NCBI RefSeq assembly: GCF_036323735.1
Contig: NC_086034.1
Coordinates: 34,616,939 to 34,680,938 of the forward strand
Reading direction: 5' to 3'
DNA: 64,000 bases
Source: Rattus norvegicus
Lineage: Eukaryota > Chordata > Mammalia > Rodentia > Muridae
Numbering within the stretch: position 1 is the stretch's first letter; each line of letters begins with the position of its first letter. Position numbers and translations under genes: made by a program. Below, in pieces: positions 31,481 through 43,740 of this stretch. The notes under the pieces were generated by a model. The model did not search any database. It saw nothing but the letters and a program-made list of their open reading frames with translations, and was not told the origin of the DNA.

Positions 31481-34151
31481 TGTAAAGACACAAAAAACCC
31501 AAATAAGGGAGACACACTGTAGGAAATTTGAGGCTAATTACAGGGACAAATCCTATTTTTCTGCTGCTACAGTGCAAAGTGTCTGGGAGAGTTCATTCAG
31601 GAATGCCAGAACTCCAGTAAGAACTTCTTTTTTTACACAATTGTAAATTTCAAGGAAGCCACGGCCCAATAGAGAGCACTGGAGCTTTGAAGAAAGAGCA
31701 CTAACTAGGGTTTTGGAGGCATGGATATAGGTGGGCTAACCAATGTCCAGATAAATCAGAACGGCATGTTCTGGGAGGTCCAGGATTGTCTTCATATGGC
31801 AAGACGGAGCAAAAGGATGAGCAGTCGGATTGGATATCTCTGGTTGGGGACAAACATGCATGCAGATATTTTTGGAGACCATGTATTTATTCCTTCTAGG
31901 GTTCATCTATATCCATGTCATGTCCAGGAGAACTTCACAGTAGTTCTGGTAGAACATCCTGTCTCTTGACATGCATTCAGTTGTTAGACTTAGCTGAGAA
32001 CGCATGGAGTCATCTGTGGAAGGGATTCATCTTTGATGCTTTGTTTCAGAAAGAAATAACTAGACATCAGCAGGAGTCAGTGCACACCACCTTATCTGCC
32101 TTTTTCTTTCTTCCTCTGCTCCATACCTTCAGGGACACAAATAAGAGTTAGAAAATCAGGTGAGAGAAGAGGCAGTGAGGCAGGGAAATAGAGAAGAAAT
32201 AGAATCTATTCCCATTGCAGCCTTCTGAGCTTAAGCAACCTAATAGAGGTAAAGAGGCCTTAACTTCGAGTAAAATTCAGACTTTGAATACACTGCACTA
32301 TGCAGGATATATTTATTACTGTCCTTGAGGTTGAAAGTGAATGAAGATATTCTCATTATCTAATAATGGCCGAGGAAATTACGTATATTATCAGATTTTA
32401 TGCAAGAGTGGGTGGAAGAACCAGACTCCCAAGGTGAGATTAAAGGACAAATAGGAGAAATATAAGGTTGATTCTTTTTTCTTTTTGGATGTCGCTATCT
32501 TGGTCTTGAATATTTTGCTTGGCATTTGCTTGCCTTGGTGAAACAACCAAGCAAAGCACAGCGTTAGCCCAGCATATCTGGGCCTAAAGCTAACCCAGCA
32601 TTAAGAACATACAAGAAAGGACTTTCTGAACATGCAGGAATTTGGCTGAAGTAATTACATGCAATTTAAGATTGTTTTGAAAGTGTCCGACAGCACTTTA
32701 TTGCAGAAGAGAAACTTGATCACTGGTTCTCTGGCTGCATGATAGAACTCCCGATGTCTCTGTAGTGTTATGACTTTACCTTTTGCCTTTGAGGGTCTGG
32801 CTTAGGCAGTGGCTAAGCCGGTGACATGAGTCTTCTGCTGCTTGGGGAATTTCATAGAATCTATTCGTTTGCAGTCCTCATCCTAACTCAACCTAAAAAA
32901 TCCATGCAATGTTAAAAAAGCTGATTTCCATTCAGGGATAGATGATGAAATCACAGGGTAGTACCATAACTCTAAATTATTTAAACCTCAATATCCTTTG
33001 GCTCAAATTTATGAAGTTCTATATGCCTGTGAAAACTTTAAGTAGAGCTGAAATTGATATGTCTTATTCAAAACAGGAGAAAAATCTTAGACAAAAATTA
33101 GATGTAATCCTTACCTGTATTCTCTATAGTAGATTGCTCTCAATTCATTTTCTAAACTGCAATCTTTTTAGTAATATTTAGTAAAAGTTTGATTATTTGT
33201 GCTATTATAAACTTTTTGTTATATGTCTTTGAGTAGAAGGAAATTATGAACACTAAGCATCTGGTTGAACTGAAATTATATTGTTAGCTCTTTGAGCACT
33301 GGCTTCTAGCTGTACATTAAGTATCATCTGTTAGAGAGTACGCAAAAGCTGCCATCAAAAGAAAATTTTGTCTTCTCTGCTGGTCTAACTTTAATATTAT
33401 CTGCAGGGATCTGTGGTCATTTTGAAGGTTAAAATGCTTTTTAAGTTTCCTTCATTATATATGGTGTGCTGGTCGTCACTTAAGCCCAGTGAAGGCATTT
33501 ACAAGGATGCTATCCAAGAATATGAACTCAAATTACCCTATTCCGAACCATCTTAAAGGCAGATTTGAAAGAAGCGATGATTAGAAAAGACAATCTCAGG
33601 GAACTCATTAGCGTCTCCTCCTCCACATGCTCTAAGTTATACTGGAGCCAGCTTCATGGTAGAAGAGCAATGCATTTGGTTATTAGCATTGCCCTTTGAT
33701 GCTGCCCTTCCTGTGCTGTACTGCAAAGGGAAGCTCTTGTTTTTTATGGAGACTGTTATACGGACGACGCATATGAAATCTCCACTTTCATTTACTATGA
33801 TGCCATCTACTACATTATTAAACGTGTCATATGTGAATGCACACATGGCATATCCTTTTAGAACTTGGTTTCTGAAATCAAAACAACTTATGTCCGTTGT
33901 GAGAAGCTCATCGCTTTCTTTCTGGTTATGGGGACTGATCATTCCCATTTGTGTTTTATTTACGTGGTTCTGGAGTGTGATCTCAATCTATTAGTCTTTT
34001 ACATGCTGTTACAAATTATTTGTGCAAAAGTATAGTTGCTATCCAATTGGGCAAATAACCTCTGAGAATTCATAAAGGCGATCTGAACCGTTGGCCTCTG
34101 AAGCATTTTCAGATTTTTAAGTTCCTTAAAAAGAAACAAAAACAAAGTATT
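31481..34151. other. Unique sequence, no gene seen
   Basis: No named repeat. At 33637-33994 both strands hold overlapping frames of 103 and 112 codons. Neither has a recognisable domain or gene context. Confidence 0.4.
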
Positions 34152-34570
34152 TGTCTTAGGGTTTTATTGCTGAGAAGAAACACCATTACCAAGGCAACTC
34201 TTATCAAGGAAAACATTTAATTGGGTCTGGCTTACAGTTTCAGAGGTGCAGTCCATTATTATCATGGTGGGAAGCATGGCAGTGTGTAGGTAGACACGAT
34301 ACTGGAGGAGCTAAGACTTCCACATCTTGATCTGCACGTAGCAGGGTAAGATGGATGTTTATTTTTCTCCATATTGGGCATAGCTCAAACTTAAAAGAGT
34401 CCTCAAAGCATGCTCTTCACAGTGACACCCTTCCTCCAATAAGGCCACACCTCCTCCAATAAGGCCACACTTACTCCAATAAAGTTACACCTCCTAATAG
34501 CGCCATACACTATGGGCCAAACATTCAAACACATGAGTCTATAGTGGCCAAACCTGTTCAAACCACCACA
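34152..34570 (-). mobile_element. LTR (3' LTR of a minus-strand element)
   Basis: On the minus strand it opens TGTGGTGGTTTGAAC and ends ...CCCTAAGACA, 419 bp, with the family's 3' features (inverted CCAAGGCAACTCTTATC, ACATTTAATTGGG). The minus-strand sequence entering it, GGGAGCCAGGGTCTGGAA, matches the purine tract before the 3' LTR at 3937. It carries a GTGTGGCC-type triplication near 34432-34492. Confidence 0.85.
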
Positions 34571-35135
34571 TTCCAGACCCTGGCTCCCACAGGCTTGTAA
34601 CCATGATATAATGCAAAATGTGTTTAGTCCAACCTCAAAACTCCCCATAGTCGATCACAGTCTTAAAAGTCCAAACTTCAAGTTCTCTTCTGAGATTTAT
34701 ACAATCTCTTAACAGTAATCCCCTATAAAATCAAAACAAAAACAGCAAATTATGTGCTTTCAACATACCATGGCACAGGATATGCATTATGGTTCCAAAA
34801 GAACCATATGCATGAAGAGAATGCAGTAAGGAAATACTGGACCAAATCAAGACTGAAAACCAGCTGGGAAAACGCTAAACTCTGCACTTCTATGTCTGAT
34901 GTCAAAGTGCTCATCAGATCCCAAATTCCTTTCATCTCTGTTGACTGCAGCATGCTTCTTTCTTTTGGACTGGTTCCATTCCCTGTTACCAGCTTTTCTT
35001 GACAGGTATCTCATGGCTCTGGCATCCCCAACATCTTGGGGTCTCAGAGACGATCCAAGCTTCACATAATAGCCACTCTGGGTCTCCATGCAGGGACACC
35101 ACTAGCCTTACAAGCTTTCCTTCGTCTGAAAGGGA
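34571..35135 (-). mobile_element. Internal region of the minus-strand LTR element, truncated
   Basis: Non-coding internal sequence of the family, inverted. It is colinear with the inverted copy at about 45650-46800 apart from that copy's nested LTRs. Its 5' part, PBS and 5' LTR are missing. It stops abruptly at about 35135, where a plus-strand copy begins. Confidence 0.7.
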
Positions 35136-35183
35136 GTCTTGGTCTCTCTTCCCAGCAAGAAAACCCTCACTGAGGACAGCAGT

Positions 35184-35200
35184 TGATACCAGGAGTAGGG
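35184..35200 (+). other. Primer-binding-site-like sequence, tRNA-Leu type
   Basis: TGATACCAGGAGTAGGG is the closest match in the window to the expected TGGTACCAGGAGTGGGG, with two G-to-A changes. It lies 5 nt after the LTR remnant. Confidence 0.65.
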
Positions 35201-36389
35201 TATTGCTGTGACGAAAGGTTTCTGGGGAAGACTGTGGAACTTTGGAATTTTGGATTAGAAAAGCCATCAAGTGTTGAGACGGCAGTAGGATGTTTTCTAG
35301 GAGCTTGGAAGATAAGAATGTTTAGTGGATTGAAGATTGAGACCTGGCTTATGAAATTTCAGAGGGAAGATTAAAGACTTTATAAGGGCTGTTTCTATTT
35401 TGATTTAAGATTCTGTGGTTCTGGCTAGCTGAGGCTGAACAATCAGCTGTGATTAATATGATAATAAAATTACTGAAGTGAAACTTTTACATTACTAGGA
35501 CAATTGATGCTAGTTAACTTGAGCTAAGAAATTAGCAGTGATTAAGAAGAGACCAGTATCTCTGAGGTGAATTCTTCTGGGAAGTACTTCTGAGAGTACA
35601 GAGAATCTGTCTTCTAGAGGCAGCCACAGTTGTACTTTGTGCCACTAGTTGGACTTGGTAATGTGTTAGAGTCACATGGTACTGGTTTTGAAAGCATAAA
35701 GGGATCACCGAGAGCAGCTGTGGCTTGGCATTATGAGAGCTCAGGAGAGGCCATTGGTGAAGGTACAGACTCAAGGTCAGTTGAAGGCCCATGACTGAAG
35801 GGTTCATGAAAAGAAGTTGAGGCTCGTTCTCATGAGGAGAGCCTATAAGAAGCTATTGGTGAAATGGAGGCCAGTTGCAGCAGAATACCCTGTCATTTTG
35901 GAGATCCAGTACCATGGGATGACTACCAACAATAGCAGCAGCAGTGGAGTGGAGTCAGCCAGAGCTTAGACAATAAACTGCTGGCACTACAGAGGGCAGA
36001 GCTGGAGAAGTTACCCAAGCCCTTTGGAGGAGCCCAGAAAATCAAGTGTGAATTCTGGATATTAGACATTGAGTTACTTATTCTGCTGGAATTTAGCTTT
36101 GTTTGGTTCAGACTGCAACTGTGCTCTGGTTTTTCCCTCTTGAAGAAGGTGTCTAATTTAATTTTTATTTTTTACATGTGCCCACTTTTAAAAGAGATTT
36201 TGGATTTTTAGAGAAATTGGATACTTTAAAGACATTGAAATTTTAGTGTGTTTGAATTTGTACAGACCGTAGGACTTTTTAAAGTTATATATGTTTTAAA
36301 TGTGAGATCTTGGGGACGAATAAGAAAGGAAGAGTTGTGGTTTAATAGTGATGTGTTTGTGTGGCAAGTTGACAAGGAGTCAGTTGTCC

Positions 36390-36780
36390 TGTTTGGTTTT
36401 ATGTGCCAACTTGACACAAGTTGGAGTCATCATAGAGGAAGGAGCCTCAGTTGAGAAAATGTCTCTGAGAGATCCAGTTATAAGACATTTTCTAAATTGT
36501 TAATGCGGACAGTTCAGCCCATGGTGGGTGGTGCTATCCCTGGGGACCTATGGGTCCTATATTCCATAAAACAGCAGGCTAAGCAAGTCAGAGGAAGCAA
36601 GTTAGTAAGCAGCATCCTCCATGGCCTCTGCATCAGCTCCTGCCTCTTGGTTGAGTTCCTGTCCTGACTTCCTCCATTGATGGATTATGATTTAGAAGTG
36701 TAAGCCAAATAAACCTTTTCCTCCCAACTTGCTTTTAGGCCATGATGTTTCATCACAGCAATAAAATCCTGGCTAAGGCA
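36390..36780 (+). repeat. 3' LTR of the 35136-36780 element
   Basis: TGTTTGGTTTTATGTGCCAA...AAATCCTGGCTAAGGCA, 391 bp, with AATAAACC near 36708. It differs in its 5' two thirds from the LTR at 1499 and matches, inverted, the LTR at 60027-60894. Confidence 0.8.
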
Positions 36781-38524
36781 ATATTTTAATATGGAAATAG
36801 CTACTTTGTGATACTTTCTTGCGGTGATCACAATAAATTAGATGATGGAATAACAGCTAGGCATTATTAGGCTATTGTTGAAATAGCGTCCAAGTCAACT
36901 GTTGTCTTGTTCAAATAATTTAAGTAACAATATGCTTGTGAACTATTACAATGAAAATTTACATAAACTTGTCTTTTATAAACAGAGTAAATTCAAATTT
37001 TTTTTGGACAAAACCTATCATTTCTAGAAAAATTGCTTCTGAGAAAAGTATGTTTTGTTAAGCAAAATTCAGTTGGTTTGATAATCACCTCACAGGTGTG
37101 CCTAGATCAATTCTTTCATTCATTTTCTTAAGCTGATAATTCTGTATTAAAACCTATAGCTTTTTTTATGAGTTTTAGAAAAGCTTGTTTATCCCATGCC
37201 ACAGATGAAACACATAGTCATCATCATTTCTCCTGTACTTTAGTATCCATCAGCTACTTGTGCTGTGTGATCTATTACTACCGCACTCAGGGGCCACAGG
37301 AATGATGAAGAATTGGTCAAGCAATGAAAGTGCTCCCTTTCTGCACATATTTCAACATTTCTTCACTCCTTCCTTATACAGTGCAAATCTCTGTGTTCTT
37401 TCAATCTCCATTTCCAATTAGAATACTGTTTAGCTTTTTGCTTCTTTTACTTTTTAAAATTCCCATGGGATAGTGTGTGTCGGTGTTTGTACAAACAACA
37501 CAAAATGAAGCAATTTATTTCTGCCAATTATTCATTAGGCTTTATTGATCTTTTCTTATCCCTCCACTGTGGCCAAGTTCAAGTTTATATGCTGGATTCT
37601 TAAAATAATTAATAATCTAGAAGAGGTTCTGTTTCTTTGTTGTTTACTTTGAAAACACAAACAGAGGCAAGCTGGAATAAACTATATTGCAATTTAGATA
37701 AGGCCAAGCGGAGGGATATTTACAGAGATGACTTTTATTAGAAAACTTAGCATCAGGGATGGGCAAGAGATGTGCACCTTGAGTTCCAATGAAAGAGAAT
37801 TTTGGTAAAGAAACCTGATGTCTGAATTCAAGGTATGCGTGTATTCATTAAATCCCTGTTCTTTTCTCAGAATGACTATCGGTTTTGTTCATTGCATTAT
37901 TTTAATGTGATGCAAGATCACATTAATTTATTAATTTATTTATTTCTATCCATTGGAATGGTAGAAACAGTTACTAATATTTTTGTATTTCTTTATGTTC
38001 AATGCTAGTATTTTTTTTCACAGAATTCATATCTTTATATATAACTTAATAAGAAGCTTTGTTATATTCATATTCTTCTACTCTATGGAGATAAAAACCA
38101 AGTATGAGAAGGCCATTTACAACCTGTTATTTAGACTTTATAGTACTTTTAGTAGTATGGTAACTAAGTGGCAACTAAGAAGGGTTATTATATTACCAGC
38201 ATTTGTTTAAAAATTTAACCCTAAGCCACTGTAAAGTTACATTTGTTAAGCAAGGTACTCAGCTATGAGAAGGCTTTCCTGTCCTAAAGTATAGCAGCCA
38301 TGTCTTTCTATCCCTATAGTTCATACTTTCATAAGCTCCTCTCATTTACAATTACTTCATTACGAATTTTCCTCAAAATAGTCCAATTTAAGAAAAATTA
38401 AAACATTCACTTTAGCGTAGCTATTGTCATATCGTTTTATGATAACTAGCCTAACAGTAAAATATGTAAAAATCAATAATAATTAAATTATAGAAAAAGA
38501 AAATGAAGTGATGTATTTTATTTC
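36781..38524. other. No recognised feature
   Basis: AT-rich unique sequence. The 75-aa frame at 37983-38210 is hydrophobic only because of its T-rich composition. Confidence 0.45.
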
Positions 38525-38600
38525 TTCCTTTTGGGGATGGGGATTAAACCTAGAGTCTTTCATCTGGTTGGTAGGTCCTGGGTCATTGAATCTCCAGCCA
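38525..38600 (-). mobile_element. ID/B4-type SINE remnant
   Basis: GGGGATTAAACCTAGAGTCT, then GGTAGGTCCTGGGTCATTGA and ATCTCCAGCCA, match the inverted tRNA-like head of ID/B4 with many changes. Confidence 0.55.
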
Positions 38601-39034
38601 GGAATATGCTTAAACATAATTTAAAGAATTCGCAAAAAAATATTTGCTGAGTGGTAAAGATTAATGATCTGTTGAAGGAACGTGTTGAGTGGCCATCTGT
38701 ACGAGCTACTGAAATGTCCTGACGTAAGACAAAAAGGAGCAAAAATATAAAAATTGAGGGCAGCCAGGGAATCCTCAGGTGGCAGGGTGGCAGCAATGAT
38801 TGGTAAGTTCAGGAGAGAGGGATCAGTAGGCGGGGTGGGGGTGGGTATCCGCCTGGTTAAGTGTGTGAAGCCGGGAATGTTGATGTGGGCAGCAAGAGAG
38901 CTGAGGTTTGGGTCAGAGGGGCGGAGCCCCTAGGGACAGGACATATTCCCACAGTTTTGTCAGATCCTTTCCTTTCAATTTATTTGCTTTGTTCTCTAAA
39001 ACATATTTTGGTTTTGCCATGGCTATTTCTTCAC
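38601..39034. other. No recognised feature
   Basis: Unique-looking sequence with a slightly GC-rich patch near 38800-38940 that is not a CpG island. Confidence 0.4.
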
Positions 39035-39131
39035 TTGGTTTTGTCGGACATGCTCTTACCTGGTATCCACAGTGGTTTTGAACTCATAGCAATCCTCCTG
39101 CCTCAGCCTCCCAAGCTCTAGGGGAGCTACT
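39035..39131 (-). mobile_element. B1 SINE remnant
   Basis: GTTTTGAACTCATAGCAATC, CTCCTGCCTCAGCCTCCCAA and a final GTTTTGCCTGG read as an inverted, old B1 5' half. Confidence 0.65.
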
Positions 39132-41357
39132 CACCGTTTTGCCTGGTTTGAGATTTATTTTTGATACCAGAATTTAGTTGTTTTCCAATTTAGAATAAGA
39201 TTTACTCAAAACAAATCTTGGCAGAAATGTCTTTCTTTTTCTTTCCCCCCTTTTCTGCAAAGCCATGCTTAACGGACTTCATTTAATTTATATGTGTGTC
39301 TGGGGAATGCACATGTTTCCTTAGTATGGAGACTTATGACGGGTATAAGCAAGCTTCAGAGATTTCTAAATTGATAAAGGTCTTAGTGTACCTTTGGTTG
39401 CTCTTGTCTTATTTCTTCATATTAAAAAAATCTCTCATTAGTTTAAAGGAATAGTGGCCGTCCAGGCTGATAAGGCCTCACCCATGAATCTAAGGAAATG
39501 TTCAATATTTTAGAGTCAGGAAAAATAGATTTTGTAGCTTGACCTTTAAGTTAAGCTTTTCTTTTCTGAAGTATATTACCTTGCAAAGCACACAGGGAAC
39601 CAGAGCCAGCTGGTGACCTTTTGTTAACATGTAGTTTTGAGAAATGGGAAAAAGTCATTGCATAGATCAGGAATTTTATTACCAGAAAGGATTGGGAGTC
39701 AGTTGCAAGTTGTACTTTCTTAGGAAGACAGCTAGCCATGTAACCTTGGGGCAGATGCTCTCTTCTGTAGAATGTTAGAGTTCCTCCAATGCCATCTGAG
39801 GCTGCTCTGAGGAGTGAGAAGCAGAGAGAGGGCGAAGATCAACAGGCGGTGGAGGAATATTTGCCGTGTTGCTACTGGGAACATCCCAGTTGCCAAAAAC
39901 GTAGCAGACTCTAATAAGAGTTAATTAAAAATTACTCTAATGAATTAAGACTTGCTCTATGATTAGATAGGAAAGTGAAGGAGATGGAGCCATGTCTGCC
40001 TACATAGCTCTAAAACCTTGGCACCTAAATGGCTTGTATCTCACAGCATGTCTTGTGGATGTTACCTTCAAACCCTCCACAAACGTAGCACATCTGACCA
40101 TAGTCCCTCTTCTCTCCGTCAACACCTGGCTGTTTTGTTATTGCGGCACCCAGAAGTGCGTTTTCTACTACTCAGCTCACTCTCACTTTTAAAAGAAGGG
40201 TTTTGCTTTAATTTTTGTTATTTTTAAAATGCCTGTGTCTGTTGGTGGGCACAAAATTTGGAAGTCTTGAGGTATGAACAACTTCCTTTAAACAAATGCT
40301 TATCATGAATTATGCTTGTTTAATTGTCATCTGTTAAGTGAATTTATACCTTGACTTTTGATGGGATATAAAGTCAAAAGTATCGCAAGCCTGAAATAGG
40401 TTTAGAGCTCTAGTTTCCTGCACATCCTAGCTTATCTGCACAGCAGCACAATGTAAAATCTTGGCTGTTTTCATGAATTGTCTGGGAAACCTTAAGCTCA
40501 TGCTCCTTGCACAAGCACTCTACAGCCTGTTGTTAGTCAGGGATGGAGCAAAACTCAAAGGTAGGAGTATGGCTCCTATACATGTAGGTTTCTATTCCAC
40601 CTTAAAACTGAAAAACTATCATTCAGGTTATCATATATTGGTAATAGAGAATGCTTTGGAATTCCATAGATACATAGGGGTGGCCACAGAGCAGGCACAG
40701 TTGTGTGAACAACCATTCCCGACCACTGGCAGATAGACTTTCAAGAAATGTTCTTTGCCTTCCTTCTTGTGGGGCAAGCTGTTTAAGTAACACCTGGAAA
40801 TTTGTCTAAAGAGGCATTACTCAAAATATGATGCTTTATTCTTTTCTTATGTTTTCTTCTTTCCCTTTTATCCTGTTGTCTGTCAGCTAAGTTTTAGAAC
40901 TTGACTCAGGTTAGTGATCAGAGTAGCAGGGCTGAGTGGATCACTGTAGATGAGAAGAATTCTGTCTTAGATTTCTTGGCTTGGTAGAGACCTACAACCT
41001 CCAGCTCTCATAAGCTGGCATGACTGATCTTGTTCAGCTGGACTGCTCCTTGTAGGGATGCATCTGTGGAATGAAACTAGTACTCAAAGGCCTGAGAATC
41101 ACTGGCAGTCCTCACCCACACTAAAGATGCTAAGGTTCTTTTTAAAGCCATACGCAGGGGTGGGAATGACTTCCTGCAGGAAACCAATGACTTTCTTGGC
41201 CTGGATGGGGTGCATGCTACCCTAGGAGGCATGTTTTACTTTGAAGACAATTCCTGGGTCCAGGCTTTTGTTCCTTGGCTAATGACAAATGCAGGCTTTT
41301 AGGAATCAAGGCAGCTGAGGAGGTGTCTCTCCATTATCTTTTCTCAGAGCTGGACTT
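39132..41357. other. Unique sequence, no gene seen
   Basis: Small frames (for example 40461-40736, 91 aa) have no recognised domain. No repeat family recognised. Confidence 0.45.
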
Positions 41358-41576
41358 GCCTGGATCCTCCCCCCCACCCCCTACCCCCCACCCCCCGCCC
41401 CCCGCCCCCCACCCCGAGCTAAGGACCGAACCCAGGGCCTTGCGCTTGCTAGGCAAGCGCTCTACCACTGAGCTAAATCCCCAACCCCCAAAAATGTGTA
41501 GCCCAGACTGGCCTCCTGCCTCTGCCTGGTTCAGCAAATCCTACCGGTGTGCGCCACCACAACCAGCCTGGATCCT
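41358..41576 (-). mobile_element. B1-ID composite SINE with G-rich tail and 11-bp TSD
   Basis: GCCTGGATCCT occurs at 41358-41368 and again at 41566-41576. Between them, on the minus strand: a shortened B1 (GGTTGTGGTGGCGCACACC ... GGGCTACACA), a TTTTT junction, an ID element, then a tail built of GGGGGG runs separated by single C, T or A bases. A single TSD around both parts suggests one retroposition of a fused B1-ID RNA. The alternative is an ID inserted into a B1 whose own TSD survives. A normal ID tail is A-rich. Confidence 0.8.
41412..41489 (-). mobile_element. ID element (BC1-type SINE)
   Basis: On the minus strand it starts GGGGGTTGGGGATTTAGCTC. It has a pol III A box (TAGCTCAGTGG), the anticodon-region hairpin GCGCTTGCCTAGCAAGCGC and a B box (GGGTTCGGTCC). 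It is almost consensus, with CTTAGCTC where CCCAGCTC is usual. ID amplification is strongest in rat. Confidence 0.93.
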
Positions 41577-43512
41577 GCTTTAACTCCCATTAGTCTACAT
41601 CACAACCATCCTTCCTTCCCCATCTGCAGCCACCACGCTGGGCCAGTGAGCTTGTAGAAAGAGCTGGGGAAAGGATGCCTGCAGGGACGACTAGATGCAA
41701 GTCTCAGGGATTCCGTCCAGAACCAAGCCAGAACCAAAACCAAATTCCTGGTGCCGGATTACATTTTCCTGGGATCCTTTCCCTGCTCTTTTCTATTACA
41801 GCCTCTGAGCTTCCTGTCTGGTAATTGCTCTGCTTTCTGTCCAGTAGATCGCTGACATTCTAGTTCCTGTTTCCCTTAGGTATCCCTGACTTAAGCCCAA
41901 GAGAACAGCTGGTGTTTAGGTAGTGGAGGAGAATAAGAGCAAACATCGCTGTAAGCAACAACTGCAATTGCACCGTTAGGTATTAGAGGCTCGAGGAGAC
42001 ATTTCTTCTTGAGGCATTCTTGGGAGCCACATTTGCTATTCCCAGAGAGCTCTCTGAGCCAGACTTCCTAGCCTATTTTCTCTGAAGTGGCATTTTGAAG
42101 TTCTATGTGCTCTTCAGGAGTGCATCCAGGCAATGAACAGAATAGTTTTCAGCATGATCAGAGAGGGAAGAAGTAAAAAGCTAAGAAAGGCATCCAATGT
42201 ATTAGAAGAGTGAATGTGGCAGGGCGGGCTGTTTACAAGCCTGCAGTCTTTCTGTCTTTCTGAGCTCTTCTGTGCTTTGTCCTGATAACATTATCTGCCA
42301 GGACACATTCCATCACTCTGCAGCTCATGCAGAAATGTCAGTAACTCACCTGAGCACCTTACTGACATCAGTTGTAGGCACACAGATACTGCTCTATTGT
42401 CATCCTTCAAAATGCCACTTTTAATACAGTGCTCTTCACTACAGAGGGAACTCTTCTCCTAGAAGCTTCGGAGCTGCATCTCACAATAAACTTGTTCCAC
42501 CAAAGCTTGAGTGCTCACCCACATATATTAAGAAGATGCTCTTCAAGTGCTACTCACAAAAAACCTATTCCTATTGAGAACCTTAAGGGTGTGTTGGACT
42601 TGTAAAGAGGTGAGAGGACAAGGCACACTTGCTCTACTCCTCTATCATTAGCATATTAAAATGCAAAGAGAGCAAGGCCAGAAGCATAAAGACCCATGCT
42701 GTGGAGTCTTCCAATCAATGTAAATGTTCAGCCCTGAATAAATTAACAGGAAGCAGTGTCAGCTCATCAAATCCCAGGAAATAACATCTTGTGGAAGGGT
42801 AATTAACTTACCAAAGCTGAGAGAACAAGAGATGACAGGACTTGTGTAGAAGTGTTTCCAACCCTACCAGAGATCACACTAGAAACAAGTAATATACGTA
42901 TTGAAAGAAGCGCCTTTGGAAAACGAAATGGAACCAGCAGACGATTCCACAAGTGTTTGCGAGTTGATTAAAATATGGTAGATAGAAAGCATTGAAAATC
43001 CCCCAGATGAGAAAAACCCTCAGGCTCAGCATGTCTAGTTTTGTAGGTTGCCTTTGAGCAGCCATCTATGCTCTGAATTCTCATCATTTGTATTTGTTGG
43101 CTTTAATTTTTCCTGTGGATGTCACTTGACCTTAATGAGGGTTGTTACAAAAATATACTTGTTTTTGTATCCTGAGTGGGTCATATAATGCTTCACATAT
43201 GGTGAGTGTATAGAATATGTATGATGAGGAGTGAGACTCATAATGTAGGCCCTGGTCAGGGAACTGGAGCCCACTGACTAACACATATCAAGCACTCAGG
43301 AGCACAGATAAATACACTCATGGGAGATAAGGACAAGGCCAGTCATGGTAATGCACTGACTGCCCCTGCTCACTCACTTCTACTCCTGCCTATTATCACA
43401 TGCTTCCCTCTTGCCACATTCCAAATGAGGCAGTCACTCATGAAAGTGAGTATCTCCCCGAACATGCTCTTCCTTCTTGCTGGGACTCTCTTTATCTTGC
43501 TTGTCCATGTCA
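41577..43512. other. Unique sequence, no gene seen
   Basis: No repeat family or credible exon recognised. Confidence 0.45.
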
Positions 43513-43740
43513 TGTATGTGTGTGTGTGTGTGTGTACATGTATATGATATATATGTTGTATATGTATATGATATATATGCATATGATATATACATATAGG
43601 ATGTATGCATATATGATGTACATCTATAGGATCTATGTACACAGAATATATATGCATATATACACATATATGATATTTTTGTATATGATGTATATATGTA
43701 TATGTATGCATATATTATTTGATTATATAGTTTATATTAT
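43513..43740. repeat. (GT)n followed by degenerate TATATG repeat
   Basis: A short GT run, then about 200 bp of interspersed TATATG, GATATATA and ATGCATAT words, almost wholly alternating purine and pyrimidine. Long Tyr/Met/Ile-rich frames on both strands are low-complexity artefacts. Confidence 0.9.

Larger units (their letters stand above)
35136..36780 (+). mobile_element. 5'-truncated LTR element of the same superfamily
   Basis: Only the last ~43 bp of the 5' LTR remain (CAGCAAGAAAACCCTCACTG to GAGGACA at 35178). A 5-nt spacer and PBS-like TGATACCAGGAGTAGGG follow (35184-35200), then internal sequence and a 391-bp 3' LTR (36390-36780). The internal region is colinear with 1840-3936, for example GTTGCAGCAGAA near 35875 and 3253. 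No coding capacity. Confidence 0.75.

Noticed and set aside
41412..41489. tRNA gene on the minus strand
   Set aside because: A and B boxes are present, but this is the ID/BC1-type SINE with its own diagnostic sequence, inside a composite retroposon with a TSD.
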